Of a stretch of DNA of 64,000 bases, positions 22,872-34,378 are shown piece after piece. Position 1 is the first letter of the stretch, and the number at the start of each line of letters is the position of its first letter. The position numbers and the translations under genes are program-made. The stretch is from Talpa occidentalis (Eukaryota; Chordata; Mammalia; Eulipotyphla; Talpidae). Location of the stretch: the NCBI RefSeq assembly GCF_014898055.3, contig NW_026555331.1, forward strand, positions 109,489,194-109,553,193. Direction: 5' to 3'. The notes beneath the pieces are model-generated. The model saw only the letters and a list, made by a program, of their open reading frames with translations. It made no database searches and had not been told where the DNA came from.

Positions 22872-24990
22872 GTTTTGTTTTTTCAATAAAACTTTTTATT
22901 TTGAGGTAATTTATAGACTCACAATGAGTTGTAAGAAGTGATACAGAGTAAGCCCACCTACCTCTTTATGCAATGGTAACATCTGCAAAATTATAGAACA
23001 TCAAAATCAGAATATTGTCATTGATAAAATCAAACTATAGAACATTTTTAGCACCACAAAAAATTTATAGCCGCACTAAACCTGCTGCCTCCTTAACTAC
23101 TGGGAACCCCCAATTTGTTCTGCATTTCTATAATTTTGTCATTTCAAGAACGTTATATTAATGGATATGTAACCTCAAAGGGCTGGCAATTTTTACACAG
23201 CATCATTCTCTAAAATTAATTCAAATGTTATACTAATGAATAATTTGTTCCTTTTTATTACTGAGAAATGATCCTTGTTGTGGCGGTACCATAGCTTGCT
23301 AACCATTCATTAATTGAAGTGTATCTGGTTTGTTTTCAGTTTTTGGCTATTAAGAATAAAACCATTTTGAATATTTGTGTACAGGTTTTTGTGTGAACAT
23401 TCGATTTCATTTCTCTGGTATAAAAATGCCCAGGAGTACAAACATTGGATCCTATGGGAGTCACATATTTAGTTTATAGGGAAAGTGCTAGACTATTTTC
23501 CAGAGGGGCTGTATTCTCTTCAGCAATGTATGAGTGATCTAATTTCTGTGCATGATTACCAGCATTTGATAATGTCATTATTTTTTATTTGATCCATTCT
23601 GATAGACATTTACTGATATCTCATTGTGGTTTTAATTTGCATTTTGCTAATGGCTAATGATGTTGAGCATCTTTTCATGCACCTATTTGCCATCTGCATA
23701 GTGTTTCAGTTAAATGTCCTTTTGTGTCTTTGCCCATTTTCTAATTGAACTGTGTGGGTTTTTGTTTTTTGTTTTTTTTTTGAGAATCCTAGATAATGTT
23801 CCTTTCTCATACATAGGGTTTGCAAATATTTTCCTCCATTCTGGACTTATCTTTCTAATAGGGTCTTTATAGAGCACAGATTGCTAATGTTGATTAAGTC
23901 TAATTTATCAAAATTTTTCCTATGAAATAAGCTTTTGGTGTCAAATCTAGGAACTCTTTCCCTAGTACTGGGTCATGAAAATTTTTATCTTGTTTCTTTT
24001 AATAAAAAAATTATAGTTTTATATTTAAATCAGTAGTTCATTTTGAGTTAATTTTTATATTGTGTGAAGTGTAGGTTGAAGTTTGATTTGTCACCTATGG
24101 ATGTCTAATTGCTCCAGCACATTTATTTAAAAGTTTACTTACTTGGTCTCCCTGGTGGCCTAGGGGTTAAGTGCTACCACCACAATGGTGGCCTGAGTTC
24201 AATCCCCTGACAGGAGCTAACCCCCAGGATGCAACAGACCTCTCCTGTCTGGCCCACTGCTCCTCTTAGCAGTGTATTTCAGTAAACCTACCTGTTTTGC
24301 TCCCCATTCTGCCTCTAGTGAATCTTCTCATCACCCCACCATGCACCTCTGGCCTACACTCCAGTTCTTCTATGTAAAAATCAAAATAAAATAAAAATCT
24401 TTAAAATATTATACTTACTCAATTGAATTGGTTTTGCAGCTTTGCTTAGAACCTGTTGAAAATATTTGTGTAGGTCTATTTCTGAGTCCTCTATTCTGTT
24501 CTATCAATATATATGTCTATCTTTTTGTCAAACCACTTAGTCTTGATTATACTAACTATATAACAAGTCCTGAAATTGGGTGGACTGACTCCTCTGATTT
24601 TATTCTTCAAAATTACTTTAGTGACTCTATTTCCTAGGTCTTTCAATACAAATTTTAGAATAGTTTCATCTATATCTACAAAAAAATCTTGTTGAAGTAT
24701 GGATAGAAATTATAATAAATCAGTTTATCATTTTGCAGATAATTGATAACTTTACAATGCTAAGTCTTCTGATTCATGGATATTTCCATCTCTATTTGTT
24801 TAGATTTCTAAAATATCTGTCATCAACATTTTGTAGTATTTTGCAAATAAGTCTGGCATATGTTTTAGATTTATATCTATGTATCTCTTCTTTCTGAGCC
24901 AATATCATTGTAAATAATACTGCATATTGAATTTTAGTGTCCAGAACATTTGTTTTTAAAAATGGAATTTGTCTCTAGGAATTTACATTC
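22872..24990 (-). mobile_element. Old L1 (3' UTR and end of ORF2), split by a SINE
   Basis: The 3' end is at the left ('aaaactttttattttgaggt'). Moving right, the reverse of typical ORF2 C-terminal and 3' UTR blocks appears: 'tttttggctattaagaata', 'tcattgtggttttaatttgc', 'tgatgttgagcatctttt', 'ttgaactgtgtgggttttt', 'ttattcttcaaaattacttt'. Many stops interrupt it, so it is dead. A SINE occupies 24144-24411 and L1 resumes after it. Confidence 0.8.
24144..24411 (+). mobile_element. tRNA-derived SINE, older subfamily, inside an L1
   Basis: It runs from TGGTCTCCCTGGTGGCC to an A-rich tail (aaaataaaataaaaatc). The tRNA-derived head, a B-box-like GAGTTCAATCCC and the block GCAGTGTATTTCAGTAAACC are present. 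An 8-bp perfect duplication, TACTTACT, lies at 24136-24143 and 24412-24419. It inserted after the L1 around it. Confidence 0.92.
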
Positions 24991-25468
24991 TCTAGTTGCC
25001 ATACTTCCCAGCTGGCCCTTGCAGATATTTTTTACCCTATATTAAACTTGAGGAGCTCTGATAATTTCAAAATATTCCTGAAAAATCTAAATCCCAGGAT
25101 AATACTGATAAAAGATGGCATCCAGTTTTCTGACACCATCTATAGTATTTTAAGTTTGAGAGAATGTAATCTCCAGGATTTAATGCAAGAACTTCAGATA
25201 ATAAAATAAGAGCCAAAGTTAACAGGTAAGAAGCCCACTTACCCTGTGGCTTCTACCTTGCCATATCTAAGTACTGAAAACCACCCCTTGGGAGGGCCAC
25301 CACTTTAAAATGACTTTCTAGTGGCAGTTTCCCAGGTTCCCCATTTTCCAACATTTTGACAATTTCTTACACTTAATTTGGTTAAATGAAAAAACATTTT
25401 CAGAAGTTCTATACATGGTATAGATCCAGCACTTTGTACTGATGCTCCAGCAATCTTTCACTTGCTTT
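24991..25468. other. Unclassified non-coding DNA before the gap
   Basis: Nothing recognised. Confidence 0.5.
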
Positions 25469-25568
25469 NNNNNNNNNNNNNNNNNNNNNNNNNNNNNNNN
25501 NNNNNNNNNNNNNNNNNNNNNNNNNNNNNNNNNNNNNNNNNNNNNNNNNNNNNNNNNNNNNNNNNNNN
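25469..25568. other. Assembly gap, 100 N
   Basis: Exactly 100 unknown bases, the conventional length for a gap of unknown size. Distances across this point are not reliable. The 145-codon minus frame drawn across it (25318-25755) is an artefact. Confidence 0.98.
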
Positions 25569-27018
25569 ATAGTTTTAAAATTGACAAATTACCATGAATC
25601 TTGAATATTCTCAGAAGGGTAAATGTTGTACATAGGAGCTTTGCCAAAGAAAGGAAAATTATTATGTACAATACAAAATTGTCCTTAATGACAGGTACAA
25701 GCAAATCTAAACTAAGCCATTCTAAATGGAGCAGAATAATGACTGTCCCACCCACATTTCTGTAGGTCTTTGCTGATTAAGGCTGGAATCTTATTTTGTC
25801 ATCTGTTTAGAGATTTTTTATTTAGCTGTATTAATTACATACCTCATTCCCAGTGCTTTATACATTTTGAAACTTTTTCACTTGATTTGTTTGATCACAG
25901 TATTCTGCTGCATAGTCAACATACAAATGGCTTCCAGAGGAGTAAAGCAAGAAAATTAGTGAGGGTTTTTAGGCATGATTCTCTCCATCCAGTGGCTCTC
26001 ACAATTTGCACTCTGGTATTTTTTAAAGCCAAGTCAAATGTTTTTCCATCTTGCATGCTGGCTGATGCAATCTCCAGAGAAAATGTTTCTTTCATAGTCA
26101 AAAAAAAAAAAAAAAAAATGGAGGCATTCAGAATCATTGATGAGAGGTATTCCTTTTCTTGATTGCCTTGCTAGATAAAGATACCAGAGCAACAAATGAC
26201 TCATCCAAATATTAAGTTCTGGGTAAACATCCATGGTGAGGAGAGATCATTTAGAAAATTCACAAGCTTTTAAATTGTTTCTGCAGTACTTTCTCTGTAC
26301 CTATCTAACACCCTTATCAATGTCTAATTTGGTTATAATTTTCTTTCCACATGTTTATTTTCATACTGAGCTATTAAATGACTAGAAACAGAACTAATAT
26401 TGTGAATTTCACACAGTACTTACCACAATGTTTTGTAAAGCATAATTTGCAATAATTACTTTTAAATGAATTAATTACATAATCCCATTTTTGTTTTATA
26501 ACATTAGCTTGATCTGTAGAAAAGACCTATCAGTTTGAATAAGCTAAAAAGCAGACATATAATAGGGGGACAGACAGTAATGTGGAAAAAATAGTGATAA
26601 CAGGGGAAAGAACTAAAGAAAGTTAGAGGGACTTAGTAATTAACAAGAAGAGTGGAGTCAATCTAGAAAGGTTGCTAAGGCAGGCAAGTCATTTGATAGA
26701 CTAACCTGTCCAGGTTAGTGCTCACATGAACTGATGTCATTAAGGATAGGAATGCCTGAAACTATGAGGAGATAAAATTTCCTAAGAATAATTATGTACA
26801 TCACGTTACACCCTTTTCAAATACAAATTCGCTGAATTTATTATCTATTTGTGACTCACACAATACCCTTGCCTATAAGGTTTTACATTCATAAAATTAC
26901 AAGGATATGAATTTAATATTATCATGTACCTGCAATTTTCCTTCAGGTCACAGTTTCCATCACTGGACTTTCCATGACTGAAGAGTAATAATAGCTAGTA
27001 TTTATTAGGTATGTACTA
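25569..27018. other. Unclassified, with a poly-A run at 26100-26118
   Basis: Nineteen A residues interrupt otherwise unclassified DNA. The run could be the tail of an unidentified retrocopy on the plus strand, but I do not recognise the sequence before it and see no clear flanking duplication. The 130-codon frame at 25770-26162 gets its K run from the poly-A and has no domain. Confidence 0.5.
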
Positions 27019-27891
27019 CTGCTGGGCCTCTGAATACACAAGTTCCATATTTGTAGATTCAACCAACCCAGGATTGAAAATATATAACATGTAGCTAGGC
27101 CTATGATGGTTGCATCTACACTGAACACGTACAAACTTTTTTCCTTGTCATTACTCCCTAAATAATATAGTATGACTATTTTACATGGAATTATGAGAAA
27201 TCTAGTGTGATTTAAAGTATACAGGAGGATGTTTGTAGCTTATATGCAATACAATAAATTCTCACTTAGCTTCTTAGGTAGATTCTTGGACACTGCACAT
27301 ATACGTGAAATGATATATAATAAAACTAATTTCTACTGCAAATTTCTGTTCATGAAAACATCAGCAAACTTCTAAATAGAGACCCCAAACACTTCTAATG
27401 TTAAATAATAATTTGTTTTCATTCATTCATCTTCCAACCTACATCTTCTACATCAGTATTACAGATGGCTGGAATCTGTCCTGGCAGTTGAGGGCACAAG
27501 TTGGGAACTATACAAGGCTGAAAAACACCCTAGACAGGACACCCTTCCATTAGATGGTGCACTTACACCCCTATTCACACTCACTTAGACTGAAATAACT
27601 TAGACATGTCTGAAACACATGGGATGTGAGAACAAACTGGAGAACCCAGAGAAAACCCCCACACACATGGGAAGAATGTGCAAACTCACAGAAGTCATGG
27701 CCCTGGCCAGAAATCTGTTTTTTGTTTTGTTTTGTTTTTCTGTCATCAGTAATAATGATGAAACTACATCATTTAAAAACCTGCCATACTATGTTATTTC
27801 ATTTAAGGGAACTTATATGGGCATCTGTGTATTTGGGAGAATCTCAGAGGGTCCTGGAGTCAATTCCCCTTAGATACCAAGGGATAACTAG
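27019..27891 (+). mobile_element. Tigger/MER2-like DNA transposon, split by an insertion
   Basis: The left part (27019-27252) starts 'ctgctgggcctctgaatac', then 'tgtagattcaaccaaccc' and 'gatttaaagtatacaggagg', and breaks at 'ttatatgcaatac'. The right part (27787-27891) carries 'atctgtgtatttggga', 'agggtcctggagtcaattcc' and 'taccaagggataactag'. These are the two arms of a MER2-type element with inverted ends. TA dinucleotides flank it at 27017-27018 and 27892-27893, as for Tc1/mariner-class insertion. No transposase is encoded. Confidence 0.78.
27253..27786 (-). mobile_element. Repeat inserted into the MER2-like element; V-domain-like segment at about 27420-27720
   Basis: The insertion is bounded by gcaatac (27246-27252) and gccatac (27783-27789), a probable target-site duplication. 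From about 27420 the plus strand shows a tail-like 'cattcattcatcttcc', then 'ggctggaatctgtcctggca', 'acaccctagacaggacacc', 'cacccctattcacactcact', 'ctggagaacccagagaaaac', 'atgggaagaatgtgcaaact' and 'catggccctggccag'. The block order matches, in reverse, a family widely seen in fish and other vertebrates (gtttgcatgttctccccgtg, gtgggtttcctccgggt, ttgtccagggtg). I am unsure of its name in mammals. The 84- and 115-codon plus frames at 27619-27973 are this repeat. Confidence 0.6.
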
Positions 27892-27939
27892 TAAATGTCA
27901 GGTGCCTGTACAACATGAATATCACCTAATCACCAACAA

Positions 27940-28060
27940 CACATTCACTATCATTACCTTATTTTGTAGATAAAGACACTGCAGTTTGGAGGGTCTAAGT
28001 GATTTGTCAAAGTTACATGGTTGGTGAGCACCAAAAATTAAGGCACAAAATGGCATTACC
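27940..28060 (-). mobile_element. MIR fragment
   Basis: 'accttattttgtagataaaga', 'gagggtctaagtgatttgtc' and 'aaagttacatggttggtgagc' match the reverse of the MIR core. Confidence 0.7.
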
Positions 28061-28379
28061 AAAGCAGCAACAGAAATAATGCAGTTATCATTTCTTTGGA
28101 GTCAAGAGGACAGTGGGTAACCTTTGTCTGCCTTTCCGTAGTGTTCTATCATGGAACAAACAATGAGTCATCATTGTTAAAAATCTAAGATTTTCTTTAA
28201 GATGATGAAGAGGCTTAGTATCTGAAACAGTGGTTTTTTGGATTTGTGTTTTTGTTTGTTTTGGTAAACTGATTTTCCTTTTGCAAAGATTAATTCATTT
28301 CCAAGAGTCATGGTCAGCAAACCTCATATACCCATAAACACCAAGCTTCAGGTAGAGAGAACAAAAGCTTGGTCCATAT
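28061..28379. other. Unclassified non-coding DNA
   Basis: Nothing recognised. Confidence 0.45.
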
Positions 28380-29445
28380 GTGAGCTTCAGCCAGACTAGT
28401 CCTCATCATTCTTACTGATATCTTTGCGGATTTATCTCCACCACCCAGAGAAACAAAAGAGAATATAAACAAATTCAATTTGACTATGCCAAACCAAAAA
28501 CTTCTACACTGTGAAATAAACCACTATTAAAATGAAAAGGCAGCCTACTGAATGGGAGTATATATTTACAATTCATATGTCAGGCTAGTGGTTAATATTC
28601 AAAATATATAAATAACTGACACAACTCAACAATAAAAATATATAACCCAATTAAAAATGGGCAGAAGATCTAAATAGGCATTTCGCCAAAGAAGACGGAT
28701 GACATTTCATATCATTAGGCAAATGTAAATAAAAAACACGATGGGATTCTACCTCACACCATTAGAACTGCTATTATTAAAAAAATCATGAATAGTGTTG
28801 GTAAGGATGTGGTACATACACTGCACACATTTTATACTGTTGTGGGAATGTAAACTGGTGAAAGCAATTTGGAAAACTGTATGGAAGTTCCTTAAAATCA
28901 AAAATAGAATTATCATATAATATAGTAATTTCACTTCTGCATATTTACCTGAATACAAAAACACTAATTCAAAAAAATATATATCCCTACCAATGCTCAC
29001 TGTAGCACTATCAACCCAAGTACTGATGACAGATAAATGGACTGCACAATGGAATACTACTCAGTCTTAAAAAAGATGAAACTTTGCTATTTTCAACATG
29101 GATGGACCTTAAGGGAATTACACAAAGTGAAATAAGTTGAAAGGAGAAAAACAAATGCTATATTATTTCACTCATTTGTAGAACAAAAAGAAAAGCAAAT
29201 GCAATCAAACAAACACACTAAAACCAAAATAAATTCTTATAATCTGTCAACAAAATGGTGGCTAATACAAGGGAAGAAGGGGTGTGGGAATAGTTTAGTG
29301 ATGAATGGTAACTGAACACTCACTAGTGGGTGTAATATGAAAAACACTGTTGCTGAGGTGTGAACCTCTGGACCTAAAACCTATACAGTCTTGCAAACAA
29401 ATGTTACCTTAACATAAAGAACAAAAGTTAATGTTTTAAAAAAAC
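28380..29445 (+). mobile_element. Old L1, ORF2 C-terminal region and 3' UTR, inactivated
   Basis: The blocks are in L1 order: 'aaccaaaaacttctacac', 'cccaattaaaaatgggcaga', 'aaagaagacggatgacat', 'cacaccattagaactgct', 'gttgtgggaatgtaaactgg', 'aatggaatactactcagtc', 'caacatggatggaccttaag' and a 3' UTR-like 'aggggtgtgggaatagtttag'. Stops and frameshifts are frequent, so no reverse transcriptase is encoded. Confidence 0.85.
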
Positions 29446-31004
29446 TTACACAATGAAATTTAAATAATCTGGGATAGCACATAATCTTTTTCATTGTAAC
29501 TAAGCTCAGCAGTTTGTCATTCTTCGAGATTGATCCACTATTTATTGATTTCTCACCTATTTCAGCAATTGAAGCTGCCTATACAAAAAGATCACTTATC
29601 CAAACATCTCTAAGGAGGAAGTGTGCCAAGAAGATTAGTGCTAGGTCTTGCTTAGGGATGTAAATAGGCCAGAGATTGATGAGATTTTAGTTCCACATAT
29701 TCAAAATCAGTAATTTCCATGGAGGACTTTTTTTAGCCTCCATTCAAATCAAATTTGACAGTGGAAACCATTTCATGAAAGGGACTCCTAGGTCAGGGAA
29801 TGAATCAGCACAGAAGTCAATGTCACTTTTTTCATGGATATTTTTATTCCCTTGGGACAAACACATTAGCAAGAAAAATTTAAAAAATGAGAGCTGAGCA
29901 TGAAGGACTTATTTAGGTGCTCATTTCAGTACTGTTGTTCACTATAATACTTGAAGTTTTGATGATGATAAAAGTAGATCATGGTCACAGGAAAGCAAGT
30001 TTATGGCACAGAGATTCAAATTCAACCTCAGAGCTTCAGCTCTTTTCTTTGGACAGGAAGAAGGAGGACTATGGTGACTATACCTGGTGGGGCCAGGAGA
30101 GAATCCTAAACTCTCAAAACAATAGCAAGGATGTAAAGTAATGTAAGTCAACAACAGTATTAAACAAATAAGTAAGTTTTCCCCTTTAAAAAGAAAGACT
30201 TCACAAATAGCTGTTAAACACAACAAGGAATCAGAAATTTTAACCACCTCAGTTTTATACTTTGACTTCATAAGTTCTGGTGTACATAAATAGCTCTTGA
30301 TTCATTTATGTCCAAGAGGCCATATATGTTTACATGAAAACTGAGACCATTTGATAAATGTTTATTGAGATTCAATTCCATGCCAAGCACTATGGAGAAA
30401 TGAAAGGACATCATGGTAGCAAAACAATGCCTCCCTCACCAAACATGTCTAGAACCTAATCCCTAAAATCTGTGAGTATCACTTCTCATGGCTTTCTGAG
30501 AGTTTAAATGAACTTTCTTTCTGAAACCACCCCATGCTCCCACTCTCCTGTCCAGTAAACTTCTGAATAATTCAACTTTACATGGAGACCGAATTATACT
30601 GGGCAAAGCAGCAGGTTTCTGAATAAGAACAGGTGGATTTGGATGATACTGTCACGTTACTCTGCAAATACGGTAGATGCTAAAGCCAATAGTTTTGTTG
30701 TCTACACTATTTTCCCATCTCCTATTATCTGGTAATAGAATGTCAGCTTTCCTTCAGTCAGCTTCTTCCTTACTCTCCCCTGGACAAGTTCAAGGAGTTT
30801 CTATATGAACAGCTTTAGGGTCTTCCCCAGGTTGATGTGCCTACCCCACCTCTCCAAGCCACCCTCTTCTTAAGTGCACCTATATTGAGTTTCTCTCTTT
30901 TTCATCTAAAAGAATCTCAACTGTTATTGTGACTCTCCAGAGTTTTGCTTTATCATAGTTTTGCTTTATTTTCTATTAGGTTAAAATATGCACCTTATGG
31001 AGTT
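29446..31004. other. Unclassified non-coding DNA
   Basis: No gene. The 109-codon minus frame at 29942-30271 has no recognisable domain. A short old-repeat fragment may lie at 30347-30420 ('gtttattgagattcaattcc', 'ccaagcactatgg'). Confidence 0.5.
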
Positions 31005-31065
31005 ACTGAGAATTAGGAACTACTTCACACATACTAAGTGTTCAATAAGTGACATCTATTTTCAT
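31005..31065 (+). mobile_element. MIR tail fragment
   Basis: 'acacatactaagtgttcaat' and 'aagtgacatctattttcatta' match the MIR/L2 3' end. Confidence 0.5.
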
Positions 31066-31284
31066 TATTGTTACTATTAATGCTAACAAGAGGGAGTCCT
31101 GAAAAAAAAAGATTCCTATGATAATGTGATATGTTGACACTTGATGTGATAAATTGACATGATTGCAAAAATGGAATTGCCTGAATTCTCCAAGCCAATT
31201 ACCTGTACTTGAAGAGCTCTGCCTTATCCTAAGAAGTATGTCTTACCATGAAGAAATACAAACACTATGTGTGATGGGCACTGT

Positions 31285-31440
31285 TAAAAGTAATTTTCAT
31301 GGATTCATTCACTTAATCCTCAAAATTATATGATCTACTTACTTATATATTATTCCCATTTTGTAGATAAATAGAGCCACTGAGAACTTAGTAACATTTG
31401 CAAATTCACATGGCTATTAAGATGCTGTACTAACAGTCAG
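31285..31440 (-). mobile_element. MIR fragment
   Basis: 'cattcacttaatcctcaaa', 'cccattttgtagataaataga', 'actgagaacttagtaacatt' and 'attcacatggctattaag' follow the reverse MIR order. Confidence 0.75.
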
Positions 31441-31569
31441 TCTCAGATAATTGTTCTATTTCGTGTCACTAGCTTCTACACAGACCCCTTCACTACTACA
31501 GCTACTATTACTACTAAACAATAGTAATTCTTAAGAAGAACAACAGATCCTCATTCAGTGTTTACCATA

Positions 31570-31690
31570 ACCAGGCATTTGTTAAGCGCGTCACAAATGC
31601 TCTAATTTAATCACAACAGAAGAGATTTATTATTACTTCCATATTACAATGAAGAACAGAAGTCTGAAAAAGGATGTGGAGAAGAACAGG
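31570..31690 (-). mobile_element. MIR-like fragment
   Basis: 'aatgctctaatttaatcaca', 'gatttattattacttccat' and 'attacaatgaagaacag' resemble a second, more decayed reverse MIR. Confidence 0.5.
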
Positions 31691-32671
31691 GTAATATGGA
31701 TCACATAATTTTGGTACTAACTAGGTTGATCAAGAGTTGGGGAAATTGTGCTTGAGGATATAATATCAATATTTGAACTTTATTCTGGAGAGTGGGAAGG
31801 AATAAATTAGGGAAAACTAAGAGCGAGGCGAGACTGTTTCAATTATATACACAGACCTGGCTGACATTTTCATGGAACCCCCAAAAGGCTCTGTGACCAG
31901 AGAACAAGGAACAGAGATGGTGAATGTAGGAGTTGACTTCTCATCTTGAGCCATGTAAAGTCACTGGGAAAATTTAAGTCAGAAAATGAGATGTCACAGA
32001 AAGTTAAACAGAGTGGGGGGAGTCAGTTTGGGAAAACAGAGCAGTCTTGGTGAAAGACACTCATTGTCAAATCCGGGAGATGAGTGGATTCAAAATCTAT
32101 TTGGGTACAAGTGGTTGGAGAGGTAGTATCAAAAACTGACTTCCACTTTTTACAAGTAGATGGAGAAAGGCACCCTTCACTGAGATGGAGTGTCTCCCCA
32201 CTTTCTCAAATGATGCTCTTACTATTCATCCTAAACATTAGGCTGCTGTGGAAAATGGGGGTATGAATGGAGTTGTAGGAGGTAAGAAAGATGTTCTAGG
32301 AGAATGCTCTAGATTTGAGATATCCATCCATTCAAGCCCATTGAACCAAATTTCATCACTTCTATATCCTTCTCCTACTTTGAAGGAAGGAACAATGAGA
32401 TTAATAAGACTTTACAGGCTTTGCAAGCCATGGTGATCTCAGCACTTTGTGGTGGTGACTCCAGGGTCTGGCTATTGAATGATATCCAGTTTTATAAACA
32501 TCATCTCCCCATGTAAACCTTGGGCCTAAACTTTTTCCATATCTCCCCTCACACCCAGCCCATCACCTATACATAGCAACGTTCACCACACCCTGACTAC
32601 TCCCCCTGGACTCTGGTGGTCCTCTATGACAGTGTCACAGTTCTAAGGATCCAAGGGCAATGATTACTGGT
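31691..32671. other. Unclassified non-coding DNA
   Basis: No feature recognised. The short frames at 32084-32436 are unsupported. Confidence 0.5.
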
Positions 32672-32939
32672 GTTTTTTTTTTTTTAAAGACTTATTTATG
32701 TATACAAAAACCAGGGTACAGGCCAGAGGTGTGGGGGGTGAGAGGATTCACCAGAGACAGAGTGGAGAACAGAACAGGCAGATTGACTGAAATACACTGC
32801 TGAGGGGAGCAGCAGGTGAGTCAGGAGAGATCTGCTACACCATGTGTGTATCTCCCTGGCCAGGGATCAAACTCATGCTGCAGTGGCTATGGATAGCTTC
32901 ACAGGTTGTGTCTGAACCCCTTGCACCACCAGGGAGGCC
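32672..32939 (-). mobile_element. tRNA-derived SINE, older subfamily
   Basis: On the minus strand it runs from GGCCTCCCTGGTGGTGC to a poly-A tail (plus-strand T run at about 32672-32684). The older-subfamily blocks GAGAGGATTCACCAGAGACAG and 'actgaaatacactgctgag' are present on the plus strand. The A box has decayed. The 81-codon plus frame at 32842-33087 begins inside it. Confidence 0.9.
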
Positions 32940-34204
32940 CATTGTTTTCTATTTTTGCAAAATCATTTCTGTGCTTTTTCTATATGCAGCAAAAGTTAAT
33001 GATAAGAAACATTTTGGAGATTCAACTGAGTTCATTTTTTCCCATCTTATCAGTCTCTACATGTATAGAAAATGTTTTTATGTTTAAGAAATCCAGGTTA
33101 TAAGCAGCAGCAAGTAGTTAGTTCATGATATTTACTTCATTTTCCAGAAAAGTCTAGTTACTTATAGAAATGTGGTTTTCATAGATGAATGCAGAGCATT
33201 TATGATTTGACCTGAAGGTGCAAATGAGGAGCTTAAGTACAAACACTGAAATCACATGGAAAAGATTCGTGTTGGAATTCATCCATCACTTGATTCATGA
33301 GTATTTGTAGAATATTTACTGTGTAACCTGGCATCAAAGATACAAAGTTGAATTGTATCCTCAAATGACAAAAATGAATATGCGATCTTGTGGGGTGGGA
33401 GTGGGCACACTCACTTTGTTGTGACCTGTCAGGATAATTTAGTGAAAAGTCAAAGGGAATTCAGCTCTTGCTGGAACCCTATGAAATGGGAACCAGATGT
33501 ATCAGAAAAACAAAAACGCTCCAAGAATCAAACAAACTTCCAGACTGCCATTCAGCAGTCATTCTATTTAAGGTCTTCTCAAAAATTGTTTAAGTCAGCC
33601 TCCTAAATAGAAAGAAATTTTGGCTGGTTTCAGGTTCAGTTCAAAAGGTGTTTTGACTTCTGATCCAATAACTATAAAATAGATTTGCTCCAGCTCAAAA
33701 TAGTATACTATTTTTGTTAAAAAAAAAAATTCCAAGTAATTGAGGGGAGGAAATGATCACTTGAGTTTATTTTGAGGCTTTCAGATAGATAAGGAGTGTG
33801 AGTAGTTTTGTGTGAGTGGTTTAGTGTTTATAGGACAGGTGAGATTAGGTCTTGATGGGAAAGCAGGCATCTGGAAATGGAAGAACAAAAATGAAAGCAA
33901 GTACCTTGTTGTGCTCTGAAGGTGCTGGTGAAGGACATGGAGAAAGCCAGCTAAGTTAGCTGGTGTAGAACATCAAAGCTGGATAATGAATATTAAAAAG
34001 TAGAAAAGACTTTCAATCAGGATGCAGGACCCTGAAGGAGATTAGAAGTCTGTTAGATACAACAGTTTTGATAGAAGTTAGGACTAAAAGGGTCCTTTAA
34101 ATAGCTAAATCCATACATATGACTTTTATATCTTTAGATATCTCCAGAGAGAACCAAGAATCCTATGTGCACCAGTGGCATTACAGTGCCTACACCAGCT
34201 GAAA
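32940..34204. other. Unclassified non-coding DNA
   Basis: Nothing recognised. The 72-codon frame at 33388-33606 has no domain. Confidence 0.5.
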
Positions 34205-34378
34205 GCTGCCGTGCCCACTGCTCCGCTCAGCAGTGTGCTTCATTGGTCTACCTGTTCTGTTCCCTGCTCTGGCACTGGTGAATTCTCTCACCCTCCCTCA
34301 CTTCTGACTGTTCCCAGTGTTTGTATAAATAAACAAACAAACAAACAAACAAATAAATAAATATTTTTTTAAAAAATG
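34205..34378 (+). mobile_element. 5'-truncated tRNA-derived SINE
   Basis: It enters at the body ('gctgccgtgcccactgctcc') without the tRNA-derived head and runs through 'ctcagcagtgtgcttcattgg' and 'ggtgaattctctcaccctcc' to an (AAAC)n/(AAAT)n tail. The GAATTCTCTCACC form places it nearer the younger subfamily. The preceding bases (about 34150-34204) may be a rearranged head. Confidence 0.85.

Noticed and set aside
25318..25755. 145-codon frame
   Set aside because: It crosses the 100-N gap, so a third of it is unknown.
25770..26162. 130-codon frame
   Set aside because: Includes the poly-A run as lysines; no domain and no coding context.
27619..27973. 84- and 115-codon overlapping frames
   Set aside because: Both lie across the V-domain-like repeat and the right arm of the MER2-like element.
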